The position numbers and the translations under genes were made by a program. From Dehalococcoidia bacterium (lineage in GTDB: Bacteria; Chloroflexota; Dehalococcoidia; Lucifugimonadales; Lucifugimonadaceae), in assembly GCA_028285005.1 (NCBI GenBank), contig JANQQP010000017.1:45045-109044 (forward strand): a stretch of DNA of 64,000 bases. Direction: 5' to 3'. A model generated the notes under the pieces. It saw nothing but the letters and a program-made list of their open reading frames with translations. It was not told the origin of the DNA and searched no databases. Within the stretch, counting starts at the first letter, position 1, and every line of letters begins with the position of its first letter. This document shows positions 8,746 through 16,684 of this stretch, piece by piece.

Positions 8746-10106
8746 TGATGAAGAAATTCGCTAAGTCCATCATCCGGTTCTTCAGACTCGAAAAGAAGGC
8801 GGAAGACGTCACCCGCCAGGGTGGCTATGTAGTCATCTCTCTGGCAGCCATCGGACTCTTCGGAGGCGCGGCAGCTGCCGCACCGGTGCTCAACAGGGTT
8901 GTTGGCTCGCTAAACGCGGGCGATACCGCGCCCGTCGACCAGTCTGGAGCCTCCTGTGCAGCCGAGCACGCGCTCTGGCGCATCGAGAACGACCCCGGCC
9001 TCTGGACCGGCATGAGCGGTTCGCCTCCCACGATCAACTACCAGCACCCGGCCTGTGGCGTGCTTTCGGACGCCGACATCAGCATTACGGCGCTCGATGA
9101 CCCGCCAACTGGCGCCGACCGCTTCGAGATCGCCCTGGAGGTCGCACCGGACACTCTGCCGACCAACACCGATGTTCAGTTCATCTACACGCTGACGATC
9201 ACGAATGATGACATCGTTCCTCACGACATCACGCGCATCATCATCGACCCGAAGTGGTTCTTCGCACCTGACACGGTTGCGGGCACCACAACCGGTCTGA
9301 CCACAGATGACCCGGTCAGGATCGGTGGTTCGTTCTTCGGTCTCGAATACGCCAAGTTCCAATGGGACATATTCCCCCACATTGAGGTTCCGGCATTCGG
9401 TGGCGAAGTTCAGTTGAACTTCACGGCCCAGGACAACCGCGGAACTGGTTCGCACTTCAACGGCGCATCGGTCAGGTTCGACGGTGAAGGCGAGTACCAC
9501 GCTCCCAACTCGGCACGTGTTCGCTTCCAGAGCAGCAACGATCTGCTCATCGAGCAGTTCGTGACTCCTGGAGTGTCGTCCGCTGGCAATAACACGACTT
9601 ACGACTACACGATCCGTGCAACTAACACGGACGACGACGCACCCATTACGCTCGAGTGGGTGCGGGCATGGCACGACCAGACTTTCAACTACGTATTCGG
9701 CTCCTCCATGTTCGATGGAGCCAGCTTCGCTGACCCTTCCACGGTCTCGTCAGGCTGGCTGTTCGACTGGTTCGCCGAATTCGTCACTCTGGACTCTCGT
9801 GCCAGGCACCGCTGGGATGTGCCGCCAACCACAATCAACCCTGGCTCCAGTGTTGATCTGACGTACCAGATGCAGGCTTCACTAGAGCCGGGCACGTACT
9901 TCTCACGTGCTTCGGGCTACGTGTCTGAACAGCCCGGTGGAATCTGGGCGCTGTTGGAGCTTTCCACTTCAACATCGGGTGAGACCGCTCCAGTTGAGGT
10001 GTTCCAGGGCTTCACCGTTTTGGCCGTGCACGAAGGCACGACGGTTGAGGTGACCGGAACCATCACGGAGAACGGCGTCGAAGTCACTTCCTGGAAGGAG
10101 TTCTAG
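8745..10106 (+). CDS. Exported pilus-associated protein with PilX/GspK-like N-terminus
   Basis: 453-residue protein translated directly after the pseudopilins (TAATG overlap). Near residue 26 the segment RQGGYVVISLAAIGLFGG resembles a pilin helix but has no Glu at +5, a feature of GspK/PilX-type minor pilins. It is followed by CAAEHALWRIEND, a pattern common just after that helix. The rest is beta-rich with repeated conserved-domain-like motifs (FIYTLTITNDDIVPHDI, then TTYDYTIRATNTDDDAP), resembling DUF11/Ig-like surface modules. By position and architecture it could be the pilus tip or adhesin subunit. That role is inferred; no close family is recognised for the C-terminal part. Confidence 0.75.
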   Translation: MMKKFAKSIIRFFRLEKKAEDVTRQGGYVVISLAAIGLFGGAAAAAPVLNRVVGSLNAGDTAPVDQSGASCAAEHALWRIENDPGLWTGMSGSPPTINYQHPACGVLSDADISITALDDPPTGADRFEIALEVAPDTLPTNTDVQFIYTLTITNDDIVPHDITRIIIDPKWFFAPDTVAGTTTGLTTDDPVRIGGSFFGLEYAKFQWDIFPHIEVPAFGGEVQLNFTAQDNRGTGSHFNGASVRFDGEGEYHAPNSARVRFQSSNDLLIEQFVTPGVSSAGNNTTYDYTIRATNTDDDAPITLEWVRAWHDQTFNYVFGSSMFDGASFADPSTVSSGWLFDWFAEFVTLDSRARHRWDVPPTTINPGSSVDLTYQMQASLEPGTYFSRASGYVSEQPGGIWALLELSTSTSGETAPVEVFQGFTVLAVHEGTTVEVTGTITENGVEVTSWKEF

Positions 10107-10114
10107 GCCAGACT

Positions 10115-10852
10115 ATGGTTGCAGATGCCATTGGCAGACCGCCTGCTCCAAGTCCTGTAAGCAGCGAGGAAGAAGTACTCGAGTCCGGGCTCCGAGAGAA
10201 CCTGGAACGACGACTTGCGCCGCTGCTGCGTCACCTGCAGAACCCCTGGGTCATTGTGGCGATCTTCGTGTTCGCCCTCGCCCCGTTCGGCGCCAGGTAC
10301 TGGTACGCCTATCAGGACCTCACTGACCTGAACACCCAGATAGACGCCCGCGAGGCGCTGCTGGCTGAGCCTGAGCCGCCTGCTGAAGACATTGAGGCGG
10401 GACTGCAGACCTGGACAGCCGCCCTTGAGGCGGCGAGTGAGGCCCAGATCCTCGAGCTGGAAGACTCGGTCTTGATCGAAAGGCTGATCGACACGGCCGA
10501 CCGCACCGGCATCTTCATCCAGTCCGTCTCCACCTCGTCCAGCATCATCGTGCCGGTTGGGACCGAGGTTTACGACGCCACGCCATTTATCGTTCGCGTA
10601 TCAGGCACAGCAGCGCAGATCGAAAGCTTCGTGGCCCTGCTTGAAGGCGATGTCATAGAAGCGCTTGAGATCCAAAGCTTGCTCCTTTCGCCAACAGAAG
10701 ACGATGTTTTCTCCGGCAATGTCCGCGCAATCGTATTTAACCGGCCTGTAGACAGGTCCGAGCTTGACCCGGAAGAGCTCGAAGCGCTCTCGCGACGAGT
10801 GACTGACGAAGAGCTTGATGCCGCGGCTAGCGGCGGCAGGAGCAGCCAATGA
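10115..10852 (+). CDS. PilO-like inner-membrane pilus alignment protein
   Basis: 245-residue bitopic membrane protein. A cytoplasmic N-terminus of about 45 residues is followed by one membrane helix (WVIVAIFVFALAPFGARYW), a coiled-coil-like stretch (LNTQIDAREALL) and a periplasm-type alpha/beta domain with VSGTAAQIESFVALLEGDVI, the pattern of PilO ferredoxin-like folds. It lies just before the PilM-PilN fusion, and its stop overlaps that start by four bases. In other bacteria PilM, PilN and PilO form the inner-membrane alignment complex. The order here, O before M-N, is unusual. Similarity is structural rather than strong in sequence. Confidence 0.78.
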   Translation: MVADAIGRPPAPSPVSSEEEVLESGLRENLERRLAPLLRHLQNPWVIVAIFVFALAPFGARYWYAYQDLTDLNTQIDAREALLAEPEPPAEDIEAGLQTWTAALEAASEAQILELEDSVLIERLIDTADRTGIFIQSVSTSSSIIVPVGTEVYDATPFIVRVSGTAAQIESFVALLEGDVIEALEIQSLLLSPTEDDVFSGNVRAIVFNRPVDRSELDPEELEALSRRVTDEELDAAASGGRSSQ

Positions 10853-12798
10853 TCAGCCGCCGCTGGAGACGCGTCGAGTCCAACGGCCAGGGTGGAAACT
10901 GGCTGGACAGGGCCGACCGCTGGATCAAGGACAGGTTGCTATTCCTGGGCCGCACTTTCCTGTGGCACGAGATGGACACGAGGTCTTTCAGTCTCCCCGA
11001 CGAGATGGAAGACCACGGTCCGTTCGGACAGATAGGCCCGAAGAGCATGAGCTCTGTCCGGACGGCGGCAGCCGCAGCCGGCCGGGCCGCTGCCTCTCCG
11101 TTTGGAGCGTTCATCACCGTCACCATCGGTGACTCAGCGATTCGGGTCCTCGTTGCACGAGGTAACCGTGTTCGCGGTTGGGCCGAAGCGCACCTGCCAG
11201 TTGGAGTGGTGCAGGACGGCCTGATTGTGGACGAGACCACCTTCTCGGAAGCGATGAACAGAGTCATCGACGAGATCGGGAAGGGCGCCAAGCTAAGCAG
11301 CGCCAAGGTCGCCGTGGCCATCACAGGCCGCAACGTGGTACAGCGTCGCTTCACCGTGTTCCTGGAGCCGGGTGAGGACCTCACTGAGGCCATTATCGAC
11401 TCCAGCGCAGAGCGAATGTCCATCCGGCCCGAAGAGCTCCAGTTGGCCTGGGATGCTGCGCTGGCAGACTACGACGCCCCGCTGATGGACGACGATGAAG
11501 ACGAAGAATCGGACGGGATATTTGATGACATCGATACAGGTCTAGAGCCTGACGTCGATGGTGATCCGTATGACGTCTATGCCTTCGGCATGTACAGGCA
11601 TGTGCTGCGCCGCAACCTGCGCACGCTGTCAGACACCGGAGCGAAGTTCTCAACTGTCCAGCCAAAGGCCATCGCTCTGGCTGCAGCGGCCAACGAGCGT
11701 TCCGGTGTAGTGCTCGATATCGAATCCAACTCAGTCACGGTCATCGTGCTGCGAGACGGTCTCCCGGAGGTTGTCCGAGAGGTTGGTATCGACCAGAAGA
11801 TGACTGAGGAGCAGTGGGTGCAGTCGGTCACCACACAGGTCAGCCGCACAGTCGCATTCCACGACTCCATGTACCCGGATACGCCTCTGTCAGAGCACAG
11901 CAACCTGTACCTGACAGGAGCGGCAGAGTCCATTGTTGGGACTGCCGAGGCGGTGGCGAACGCCATTCCGTACCGCCGCAATGAACTCCCTGGAACGCTG
12001 CGCGCTCCTGAAGACTTCCCATTTGCACGCTATGCCGCGAACGTCGGCCTGGCGCTGGTCACCGGTAAACACTGGTGGCAGCGGACACCGACATCTATCA
12101 TCGCTCGCCCTGAACTGGACTTCCGGCCAACGGAGTTCAAGCCGAAGCCGTTCCCGGTGCAGGCTGCAATGAAGGTATCGATGGCCGTCGTGCTGGCAGC
12201 GGTCGTCGGTGTGACAGCGCAGCTCTCACTGTCTGAAGAGGGCAAGGTGGCCCGCGCCGAGGATCAGCTCGGCACTCTTGATCGGCAGGTTGGGCTGAAG
12301 GACTTGCGCAAGGCCCGTGCCGAGGAGCAGAGCGCAGAGATAGCACGTCTCCGGACCGAGCGCGAGGTGCTGCTGGAAAAGATCAGCCTGGTCAAGGACC
12401 GTGAAGGCGGCTTCGCAAGAGTGGTCGATGTCGTGACCGACCACGCTGCATCTCTGGCGGACGTCGACGTGCTTCAGATCGACGACGATGGTTCCCTTGT
12501 CTCACTTACCATCGGTGGCATCGAATTCAATGGCGTACTGAGATACGTCAAGCTACTAGAGGCTGAACCGGGCTTCAGCGATGTCCACATCAGGTCAGTA
12601 TCAGCGCGTGAGGACGAAGAAGAGGACGAGGGCGAAGGGGAAGGCAGTGGCGGCTCAGGTGGCAGCGGCATCGGTATTCCGGATGAACCGGAGATCAATC
12701 ACCCGATCACCTTCACGATCACGATGAACAGGACGGCGACGTTCGCGGCCGAGGAAGAGGACTTCCAGCTCGACGTCGGTTTCGAAACCGGCGGCTAA
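10849..12798 (+). CDS. PilM-PilN fusion protein of the pilus alignment complex
   Basis: 649-residue protein. Residues about 85-430 are a PilM-like actin fold (FITVTIGDSAIRVLVARG, later VVLDIESNSVTVIVLRDG and LYLTGAAESI). A single membrane helix follows at about 440-462 (AAMKVSMAVVLAAVVGVTAQ), then a coiled coil (LSLSEEGKVARAEDQLGTL to VLLEKISLVKDREG) and a PilN-like domain (FNGVLRYVKLLEAEPGFSDV). In most bacteria PilM and PilN are separate proteins, with the PilN N-terminus docking on PilM, so fusion is consistent with the known interaction. An acidic insert (MDDDEDEESDG) and an acidic Gly-Ser linker (EDEEEDEGEGEG) are also present. Last gene of the pilus operon. Confidence 0.83.
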   Translation: MISRRWRRVESNGQGGNWLDRADRWIKDRLLFLGRTFLWHEMDTRSFSLPDEMEDHGPFGQIGPKSMSSVRTAAAAAGRAAASPFGAFITVTIGDSAIRVLVARGNRVRGWAEAHLPVGVVQDGLIVDETTFSEAMNRVIDEIGKGAKLSSAKVAVAITGRNVVQRRFTVFLEPGEDLTEAIIDSSAERMSIRPEELQLAWDAALADYDAPLMDDDEDEESDGIFDDIDTGLEPDVDGDPYDVYAFGMYRHVLRRNLRTLSDTGAKFSTVQPKAIALAAAANERSGVVLDIESNSVTVIVLRDGLPEVVREVGIDQKMTEEQWVQSVTTQVSRTVAFHDSMYPDTPLSEHSNLYLTGAAESIVGTAEAVANAIPYRRNELPGTLRAPEDFPFARYAANVGLALVTGKHWWQRTPTSIIARPELDFRPTEFKPKPFPVQAAMKVSMAVVLAAVVGVTAQLSLSEEGKVARAEDQLGTLDRQVGLKDLRKARAEEQSAEIARLRTEREVLLEKISLVKDREGGFARVVDVVTDHAASLADVDVLQIDDDGSLVSLTIGGIEFNGVLRYVKLLEAEPGFSDVHIRSVSAREDEEEDEGEGEGSGGSGGSGIGIPDEPEINHPITFTITMNRTATFAAEEEDFQLDVGFETGG

Positions 12799-12813
12799 CA
12801 CCGCTAAGGGCCG

Positions 12814-13986
12814 CTAGCTCTTAGCTGCCATCTCTTCGTGCACAGTCTGCATCGCCTGATGGTGCGGCACGCCATCATCCCGCAACGCCTTGTAGCGGGC
12901 CTCGTCGATCCCTTCCCGGTTCAGGAAGCCGCGGATGTCGTACCTGCCTTCCACCTCGACCGGAAGCTTGCCCTCCTCGATCATCAGCTCGAGCGGGTAC
13001 TCCTTCTCCTCAAGCGGCAGGTGAATGACCTTGTTGTGACGGGCCGACTCGTACATCGCCATCATCACTTCGACCGTGTCTCGCGCCTTCCTGCCTGAGC
13101 CGCGGTGCTCTGGACCGCCCTCGATCCACTCGATCAGCTCCCTCGTCTGGGCGGCGTTCATGTTGCCGCCAATCGCCCGGTCTCCTGCCTGCAGCCCGAG
13201 CGGCACCTCGACCCAACCCGCAGTAGATGCGTTGAAGAGCTGTAGCTTCGTCTCGGTCACATGCAACAGTCCCTCAGTTCCACGCAGGAGGAACTTGCCG
13301 GCATCACAGTTGCGGTCCCACAGGTCCGACTGAATGAAGAACTGCAGGCTAGGCCCGAAGTGGATCAGGCCCATGCAGGAATCTTCGATCGCCGTGTCCC
13401 GCTCGTGCTTGTCAGTCCGACGTTCAACAGCGCCCATCACCCACTGCGCCGTTGGGTCGCCCGTGATGAAACGAGCGCCGTCTATCGAATGCGTGCCCCA
13501 GTTAGCCAGGCCGTCCTTCACACGCAGGTCGGCGCGGATCACCTCGCCAATCGCGCCGTCTTCAACGAGTTCTTTCGCCTTCTCCCAGCCGGGCGTGAAA
13601 CGGCGCTGGTGGCTGATCACTAGCTTCGTGTCGTTCGCCTCGCACGCCTCAACCATGCGATCCGCACGGGCCATGCCGATCGCCATCGGCTTCTCACAGA
13701 TGATGCCCTTCACGCTCGGCCCCTCGGCCGCCTCAACCGTCACCGGGTCGTGCAGCAGGTGCCAGACGCACACGCTCACGATGTCCGGCTCTTCCTTCTC
13801 GAGCGCCTCGGCAAGCGTCGCGTAGCCGCGCGGGATGCCGTAATCGTTCATGTAGGTCTGGCGCGCCGGCTCGATGGGGTCGACAACGGCGACCACGTCC
13901 ACCTCATCGACCCGGTTGTAGCCGTCCATGTGCGCGTTGCCGATAGAACCGGCTCCGACGATGATCGCTTTGTACTGCTTCGGCAT
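12814..13986 (-). CDS. Gfo/Idh/MocA-family NAD(P)-dependent oxidoreductase
   Basis: Predicted sugar or inositol-type dehydrogenase of 390 residues. An N-terminal Rossmann fold (AIIVGAGSIGNAHMDGYNRV) leads to the family's ICEKPMAIG motif near residue 95, whose Lys is the usual catalytic base. The GFO/IDH/MocA C-terminal beta-sheet domain follows. ATG 13986 is chosen because GGAG lies six bases upstream; a longer frame to 14094 adds unrelated sequence. It converges with the pilus operon (15-base gap). The substrate cannot be read from sequence. A C-terminal extension of roughly 50 residues after the MocA fold (YDIRGFLNREGIDEARYKAL) is not typical of well-known members. Confidence 0.88.
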   Translation of the reverse strand: MPKQYKAIIVGAGSIGNAHMDGYNRVDEVDVVAVVDPIEPARQTYMNDYGIPRGYATLAEALEKEEPDIVSVCVWHLLHDPVTVEAAEGPSVKGIICEKPMAIGMARADRMVEACEANDTKLVISHQRRFTPGWEKAKELVEDGAIGEVIRADLRVKDGLANWGTHSIDGARFITGDPTAQWVMGAVERRTDKHERDTAIEDSCMGLIHFGPSLQFFIQSDLWDRNCDAGKFLLRGTEGLLHVTETKLQLFNASTAGWVEVPLGLQAGDRAIGGNMNAAQTRELIEWIEGGPEHRGSGRKARDTVEVMMAMYESARHNKVIHLPLEEKEYPLELMIEEGKLPVEVEGRYDIRGFLNREGIDEARYKALRDDGVPHHQAMQTVHEEMAAKS

Positions 13987-14115
13987 TCTCTGCTCCGTGA
14001 TGTGCGGCATTCTGGGGATAAGCAATCTGGCAGCCGAGAAAGATACTCCAAATGCAGCGCGCCTGCTGATGGAGGAGCTGCGACCGTTCTGCACGTCCAG
14101 GGAGGCTGCTTGTTC

Positions 14116-14267
14116 TCCCTCTCTGTCAGGGAGGGAGGGAGTTAGAGGGTGGGTTGATGTCCGGACTTTGTCCGGACCGGGCGTAGCAAGCAGCGCCCCT
14201 ACCGGATCTGCGGCTGCCAGTCAGAACGATGACCCTCACCCTAACCCTCTCCCAAGCTGGGAGAGGG
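14116..14267. repeat. Palindromic intergenic repeats, family B, inverted pair
   Basis: Two hairpin-forming G/C-tract units face each other. The first is TCCCTC...GGGAGGGA from about 14116, followed by AGAGGGTGGGTTGATGTCCGG. The second is CCCTCTCCC-AAGCT-GGGAGAGGG at 14245-14267, preceded by the complementary ACCCTCACCCTAA. They resemble the units at 14426-14490 and 15626-15700. No coding frame crosses the region credibly. Confidence 0.68.
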
Positions 14268-14328
14268 GATTGAGCCTTGGATCCCGCAAGCTGCCGCCAT
14301 CCTGGGCCCGTCGAAGGGTGGCAACGCT

Positions 14329-14406
14329 GTCATTCTGAACTCGATTCAGAATCTCCCGCCCGACGAAGGATCAACGGTCAGATCTCTCCGCTACGGTCGA
14401 GATGAC
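14329..14406. repeat. 78-bp palindromic intergenic repeat, family A, copy 2
   Basis: Same length and ends as the copy at 1243-1320 (GTCATTCTGAAC ... GAGATGAC). Most positions are identical, with the variable part in the middle. It lies within the repeat-filled gap between the MocA and dipeptidase genes, which run divergently. Confidence 0.8.
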
Positions 14407-14425
14407 ATGCTGATGGGTCGTCTTC

Positions 14426-14490
14426 TCCCTCTCCCTTGATGGGAGAGGGACTAAGGGAGAGGGTGATATCGGCCGGGATGGCCGACCACT
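14426..14490. repeat. Family B repeat with hairpin
   Basis: Contains the perfect hairpin TCCCTCTCCC-TTGAT-GGGAGAGGGA, then AAGGGAGAGGGTGAT and a second small palindrome around GGCCGGGATGGCCGACCAC. About 60 bases align with the unit at 15641-15700 just after the dipeptidase gene, so the gene at 14567 is bracketed by two directly repeated copies. Confidence 0.75.
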
Positions 14491-14566
14491 CGCCAATGTG
14501 TCGGGCGACTTCATCATTCGTCAGGTACGCTCTCGTTGCACATAACGCACTCAAGGCGCAGCTCAC

Positions 14567-15622
14567 ATGAACCCTGCAGAACTCCACCGCACATCACTCG
14601 TCGTCGACACGCACGTCGACACCGCCACTCATCTGCTCTGGCGCTGGCCGGACTTCTCGCAACGCCTCGAAGAGGGACACCTCGATATCCCGCGGCTTCG
14701 TGAGGGCGGTGTAGATGCCGTCATGTTTGCAGTCTGGATCGACGAAGGCTTCTCGAACGAGGCGGCGCTGAAGTTGTGCCTGCGAGGCATCGACACGATC
14801 CACAGGGCGATCGACACATACAGTGATGACCTCGCATTCGCCCGCACAGCCGCAGACGTAACGGCAGCCCATGAGGCAGGCAAGATCGCAATCCTGATAA
14901 CCATCGAAGGCGGCCGCGTGATCTGTGACGACCTCGGCATACTGCGCATGCTCGAAAGCCTCGGTGTGTGCTCCATCACGCTGGCCTGGGGCGCCGCGAC
15001 CGCATGGGTCGACGCTCACAACCATCAACGGCACGGCGGGCTGACGGACTTCGGCAGGGACGTGGTAAGGGAGATGCAGCGGCTCAACATGCTGGTCGAC
15101 ATCTCGCACCTCTCAGATCCTGCCTTCTGGGACGTTATCGAGGTTGCCGAGAGGCCTGTGTTCGCTTCCCATTCGTCCTGCCACGCGCTGCAGCCTCACA
15201 CCCGCAACATGAAGGACGACATGATCGAGGCGCTGGCGAAGAACGGTGGCGTGATGAATATCAACTTCTTCGGCGGGTTCATTGGCGCCAACCCTGAGAC
15301 CGGCCATGTTGAGCCAACCCTAAGGAAACCGCCGGTTTACCGAGACCCGTTCGACCGCATCGCCTATATGGTGCCGGAGCCCGGTCCGCCACTCAGCCGC
15401 TTGATCGACCACTACAACCATGCGATCAAGCTGGCCGGGGCCGAGCACGTCGGCATAGGCTCAGACTTCGATGGTGTGACTCAGCTCCCACAGGGCATGG
15501 AAGACGCCTCAAACCTGCCATCGCTCACGGCTGGACTCCTCGAAGCCGGCCACAGCGAACATGACGTCACCCAGATCCTCGGCGCCAACAACCTGCGCCT
15601 CTTCGAACAAACCCTGAGCTAG
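14567..15622 (+). CDS. Membrane-dipeptidase family (M19) zinc hydrolase
   Basis: 351-residue amidohydrolase-fold peptidase of the renal dipeptidase family, which cleaves dipeptides and related amides. Metal-site motifs are visible: VVDTHVDTA (HxD) near residue 14, the bridging Glu in ITIEGGRV near 110, His in VDISHLSD near 180, ASHSSCHAL near 202, and the Asp-containing GIGSDFDG near 302. Length is normal for bacterial members and no signal peptide is seen, so it is probably cytoplasmic. Weak AAGG lies upstream of the ATG. The gene is bracketed by family B repeats. Confidence 0.92.
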   Translation: MNPAELHRTSLVVDTHVDTATHLLWRWPDFSQRLEEGHLDIPRLREGGVDAVMFAVWIDEGFSNEAALKLCLRGIDTIHRAIDTYSDDLAFARTAADVTAAHEAGKIAILITIEGGRVICDDLGILRMLESLGVCSITLAWGAATAWVDAHNHQRHGGLTDFGRDVVREMQRLNMLVDISHLSDPAFWDVIEVAERPVFASHSSCHALQPHTRNMKDDMIEALAKNGGVMNINFFGGFIGANPETGHVEPTLRKPPVYRDPFDRIAYMVPEPGPPLSRLIDHYNHAIKLAGAEHVGIGSDFDGVTQLPQGMEDASNLPSLTAGLLEAGHSEHDVTQILGANNLRLFEQTLS

Positions 15623-15625
15623 CCG

Positions 15626-15700
15626 TCCCTTAATCCCTCTCCCATCAAGGGAGAGGGATTAAGGGAGAGGGTGATGTCGGCCGCAAGGCCGACCACCAAC
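15626..15700. repeat. Family B repeat with 18-bp perfect hairpin after the dipeptidase gene
   Basis: Starts three bases after the dipeptidase stop. TCCCTTAATCCCTCTCCC pairs perfectly with its complement across the 5-base loop ATCAA (15626-15666). A tail follows (AGAGGGTGATGTCGGCCG) that matches 14457-14490. It could act as a transcript 3' end stabiliser or terminator, though no T-run follows. Confidence 0.75.
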
Positions 15701-15707
15701 CCTCCCA

Positions 15708-16124
15708 TCACTCCGGATCCTTGAACCACCTGGCGAACCTGCCTCTGTTCCGAGCGAACAGCCTGTAACCCGGCTCAAATAGCAGGCTCACCGGCTTTGG
15801 TGACAGCAATCGCCCAACCACCCCTGTAAACCCGCCCACCTGTCCCGCAATAGTGAAGATCGCTTGCGCACCCGTCCGTACACGGCCATCGCGGTCTACA
15901 ACGACAATCGTGCGCTTAGTTAGCTCCGGCACCACCGTATCGTTTGCAGCACGCACCGTCTCAGCATCATTCGTCAGCAGCCGAATCGAGCCATGAACAT
16001 CTCTCCGCTGGACCCAGCGGCTGAAGGCGCGTCAGACCGGTCAACCACCGTCGTAGAAAACGGTCAGCTGCCAGGACTCGGGCTTGGGTGCTTCGTCGAT
16101 GAGATCGCTCCTCGTCTCAGTCAA
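15708..16124 (-). CDS. DCC-family (DUF393) redox protein with two in-frame UGA codons: putative UxxU selenoprotein
   Basis: Reading through two UGA codons (16041-16043 and 16032-16034, minus strand) gives a complete 138-residue DUF393 protein. The family is named for its D-x-x-C-x-x-C motif. Here LTVFYDGG-U-PV-U-RAFSRW places both UGA codons exactly on the two cysteines (residues 28 and 31). Downstream sequence is intact and typical: VVVDRDGRVRTGAQAI, then LFEPGYRLFARNRGRF. No other stop or frameshift is present. A hairpin at 16005-16020 lies where a bacterial SECIS is expected. TTG 16124 is the likely start (GTG 16148 is also in frame); neither has a clear ribosome site. Conventional calling would report only the 82-residue tail from 15956. 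Recoding is inferred; decay of a gene at exactly two cysteines is the alternative. Confidence 0.75.
16005..16020 (-). promoter_or_regulatory. Putative bacterial SECIS hairpin of the DCC gene
   Basis: On the coding (minus) strand CCGCTGG and CCAGCGG form a perfect inverted repeat. It can be drawn as a 5-bp stem with the loop GGGUCC, which has G in its first positions. The first loop G is 17 bases after the second UGA and 26 after the first, within the window usually required for SelB-dependent recoding. Confidence 0.6.
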
Positions 16125-16162
16125 CGCTGGCAGCGGGCAGGGGCACACTGTACCGTCATCGT

Positions 16163-16684
16163 ATGCCCGAGCTTCCCGACCGGCTCAAACAGATTCTCAG
16201 CGACAGCTTCTACCTGCGCACCGCGCTCAAGCGCAGGGATGGCTCGCCGCGTGTCATCGAGACCACATACTACTGGGATGGCGCAGATAAGATCGTGCTT
16301 TCGGGCTATCCGGGGAAGCGCGACTGGGTCGCCAGCATGGCCCGCAACTCGGACGTAACCGTGCATACAGTCGAATTCGAGCCGGTCTACGAAATCGCTG
16401 CCTCGGCCAGGGTGCTCCGAGACCGTGAAGAGCGCATTCCGCACCTTTTCAACTTCATAGAGCACTGGGCGCAGCGGCCTGGATTCCCACGCCGCCGGTT
16501 CCAGTTCCTGCTCGGCGCCGTGAAGATCAATCGCAGTCTGCGACTGCCCTGGTGGGGCCCGTTCATCATCGCTCGACGCATCTTCGACCGGATGCCCTGC
16601 GTGGTGATCACGCTGACCGGCGAGCCGGTCGAACGCGAGTCAACGCCACCTCTTTCTGAGCCGCAGCGAGGCCGGCCGTTCTAG
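16163..16684 (+). CDS. Split-barrel flavin/deazaflavin-dependent nitroreductase-like protein (DUF385 type)
   Basis: 173-residue protein. The central part (TTYYWDGADKIVLSGYPGKR, DWVASMARNSDVTVHTVE) matches the split beta-barrel fold of F420- or FMN-dependent nitroreductases of the Ddn/DUF385 group, in which a hydrophobic strand is followed by W-x3-M/L-x2-N and a beta strand. The rest is helical and less typical. No membrane segment. It is transcribed divergently from the DCC gene with only 38 bases between starts, so the two promoters must overlap or lie within coding sequence. Its 3' end overlaps the convergent exonuclease-like gene by four bases. Cofactor and substrate are unknown. Confidence 0.7.
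   Translation: MPELPDRLKQILSDSFYLRTALKRRDGSPRVIETTYYWDGADKIVLSGYPGKRDWVASMARNSDVTVHTVEFEPVYEIAASARVLRDREERIPHLFNFIEHWAQRPGFPRRRFQFLLGAVKINRSLRLPWWGPFIIARRIFDRMPCVVITLTGEPVERESTPPLSEPQRGRPF

Noticed and set aside
8910-9674. Long minus-strand open frame (254 codons) opposite the exported pilus protein
   Set aside because: Lies fully antisense to a well-supported operon gene and has Arg/Val/Asp-skewed composition typical of antisense frames; no domain seen.
15708-15956. Stand-alone 82-residue protein
   Set aside because: It is only the C-terminal part of the DCC-family protein; the upstream part continues in the same frame through two UGA codons.
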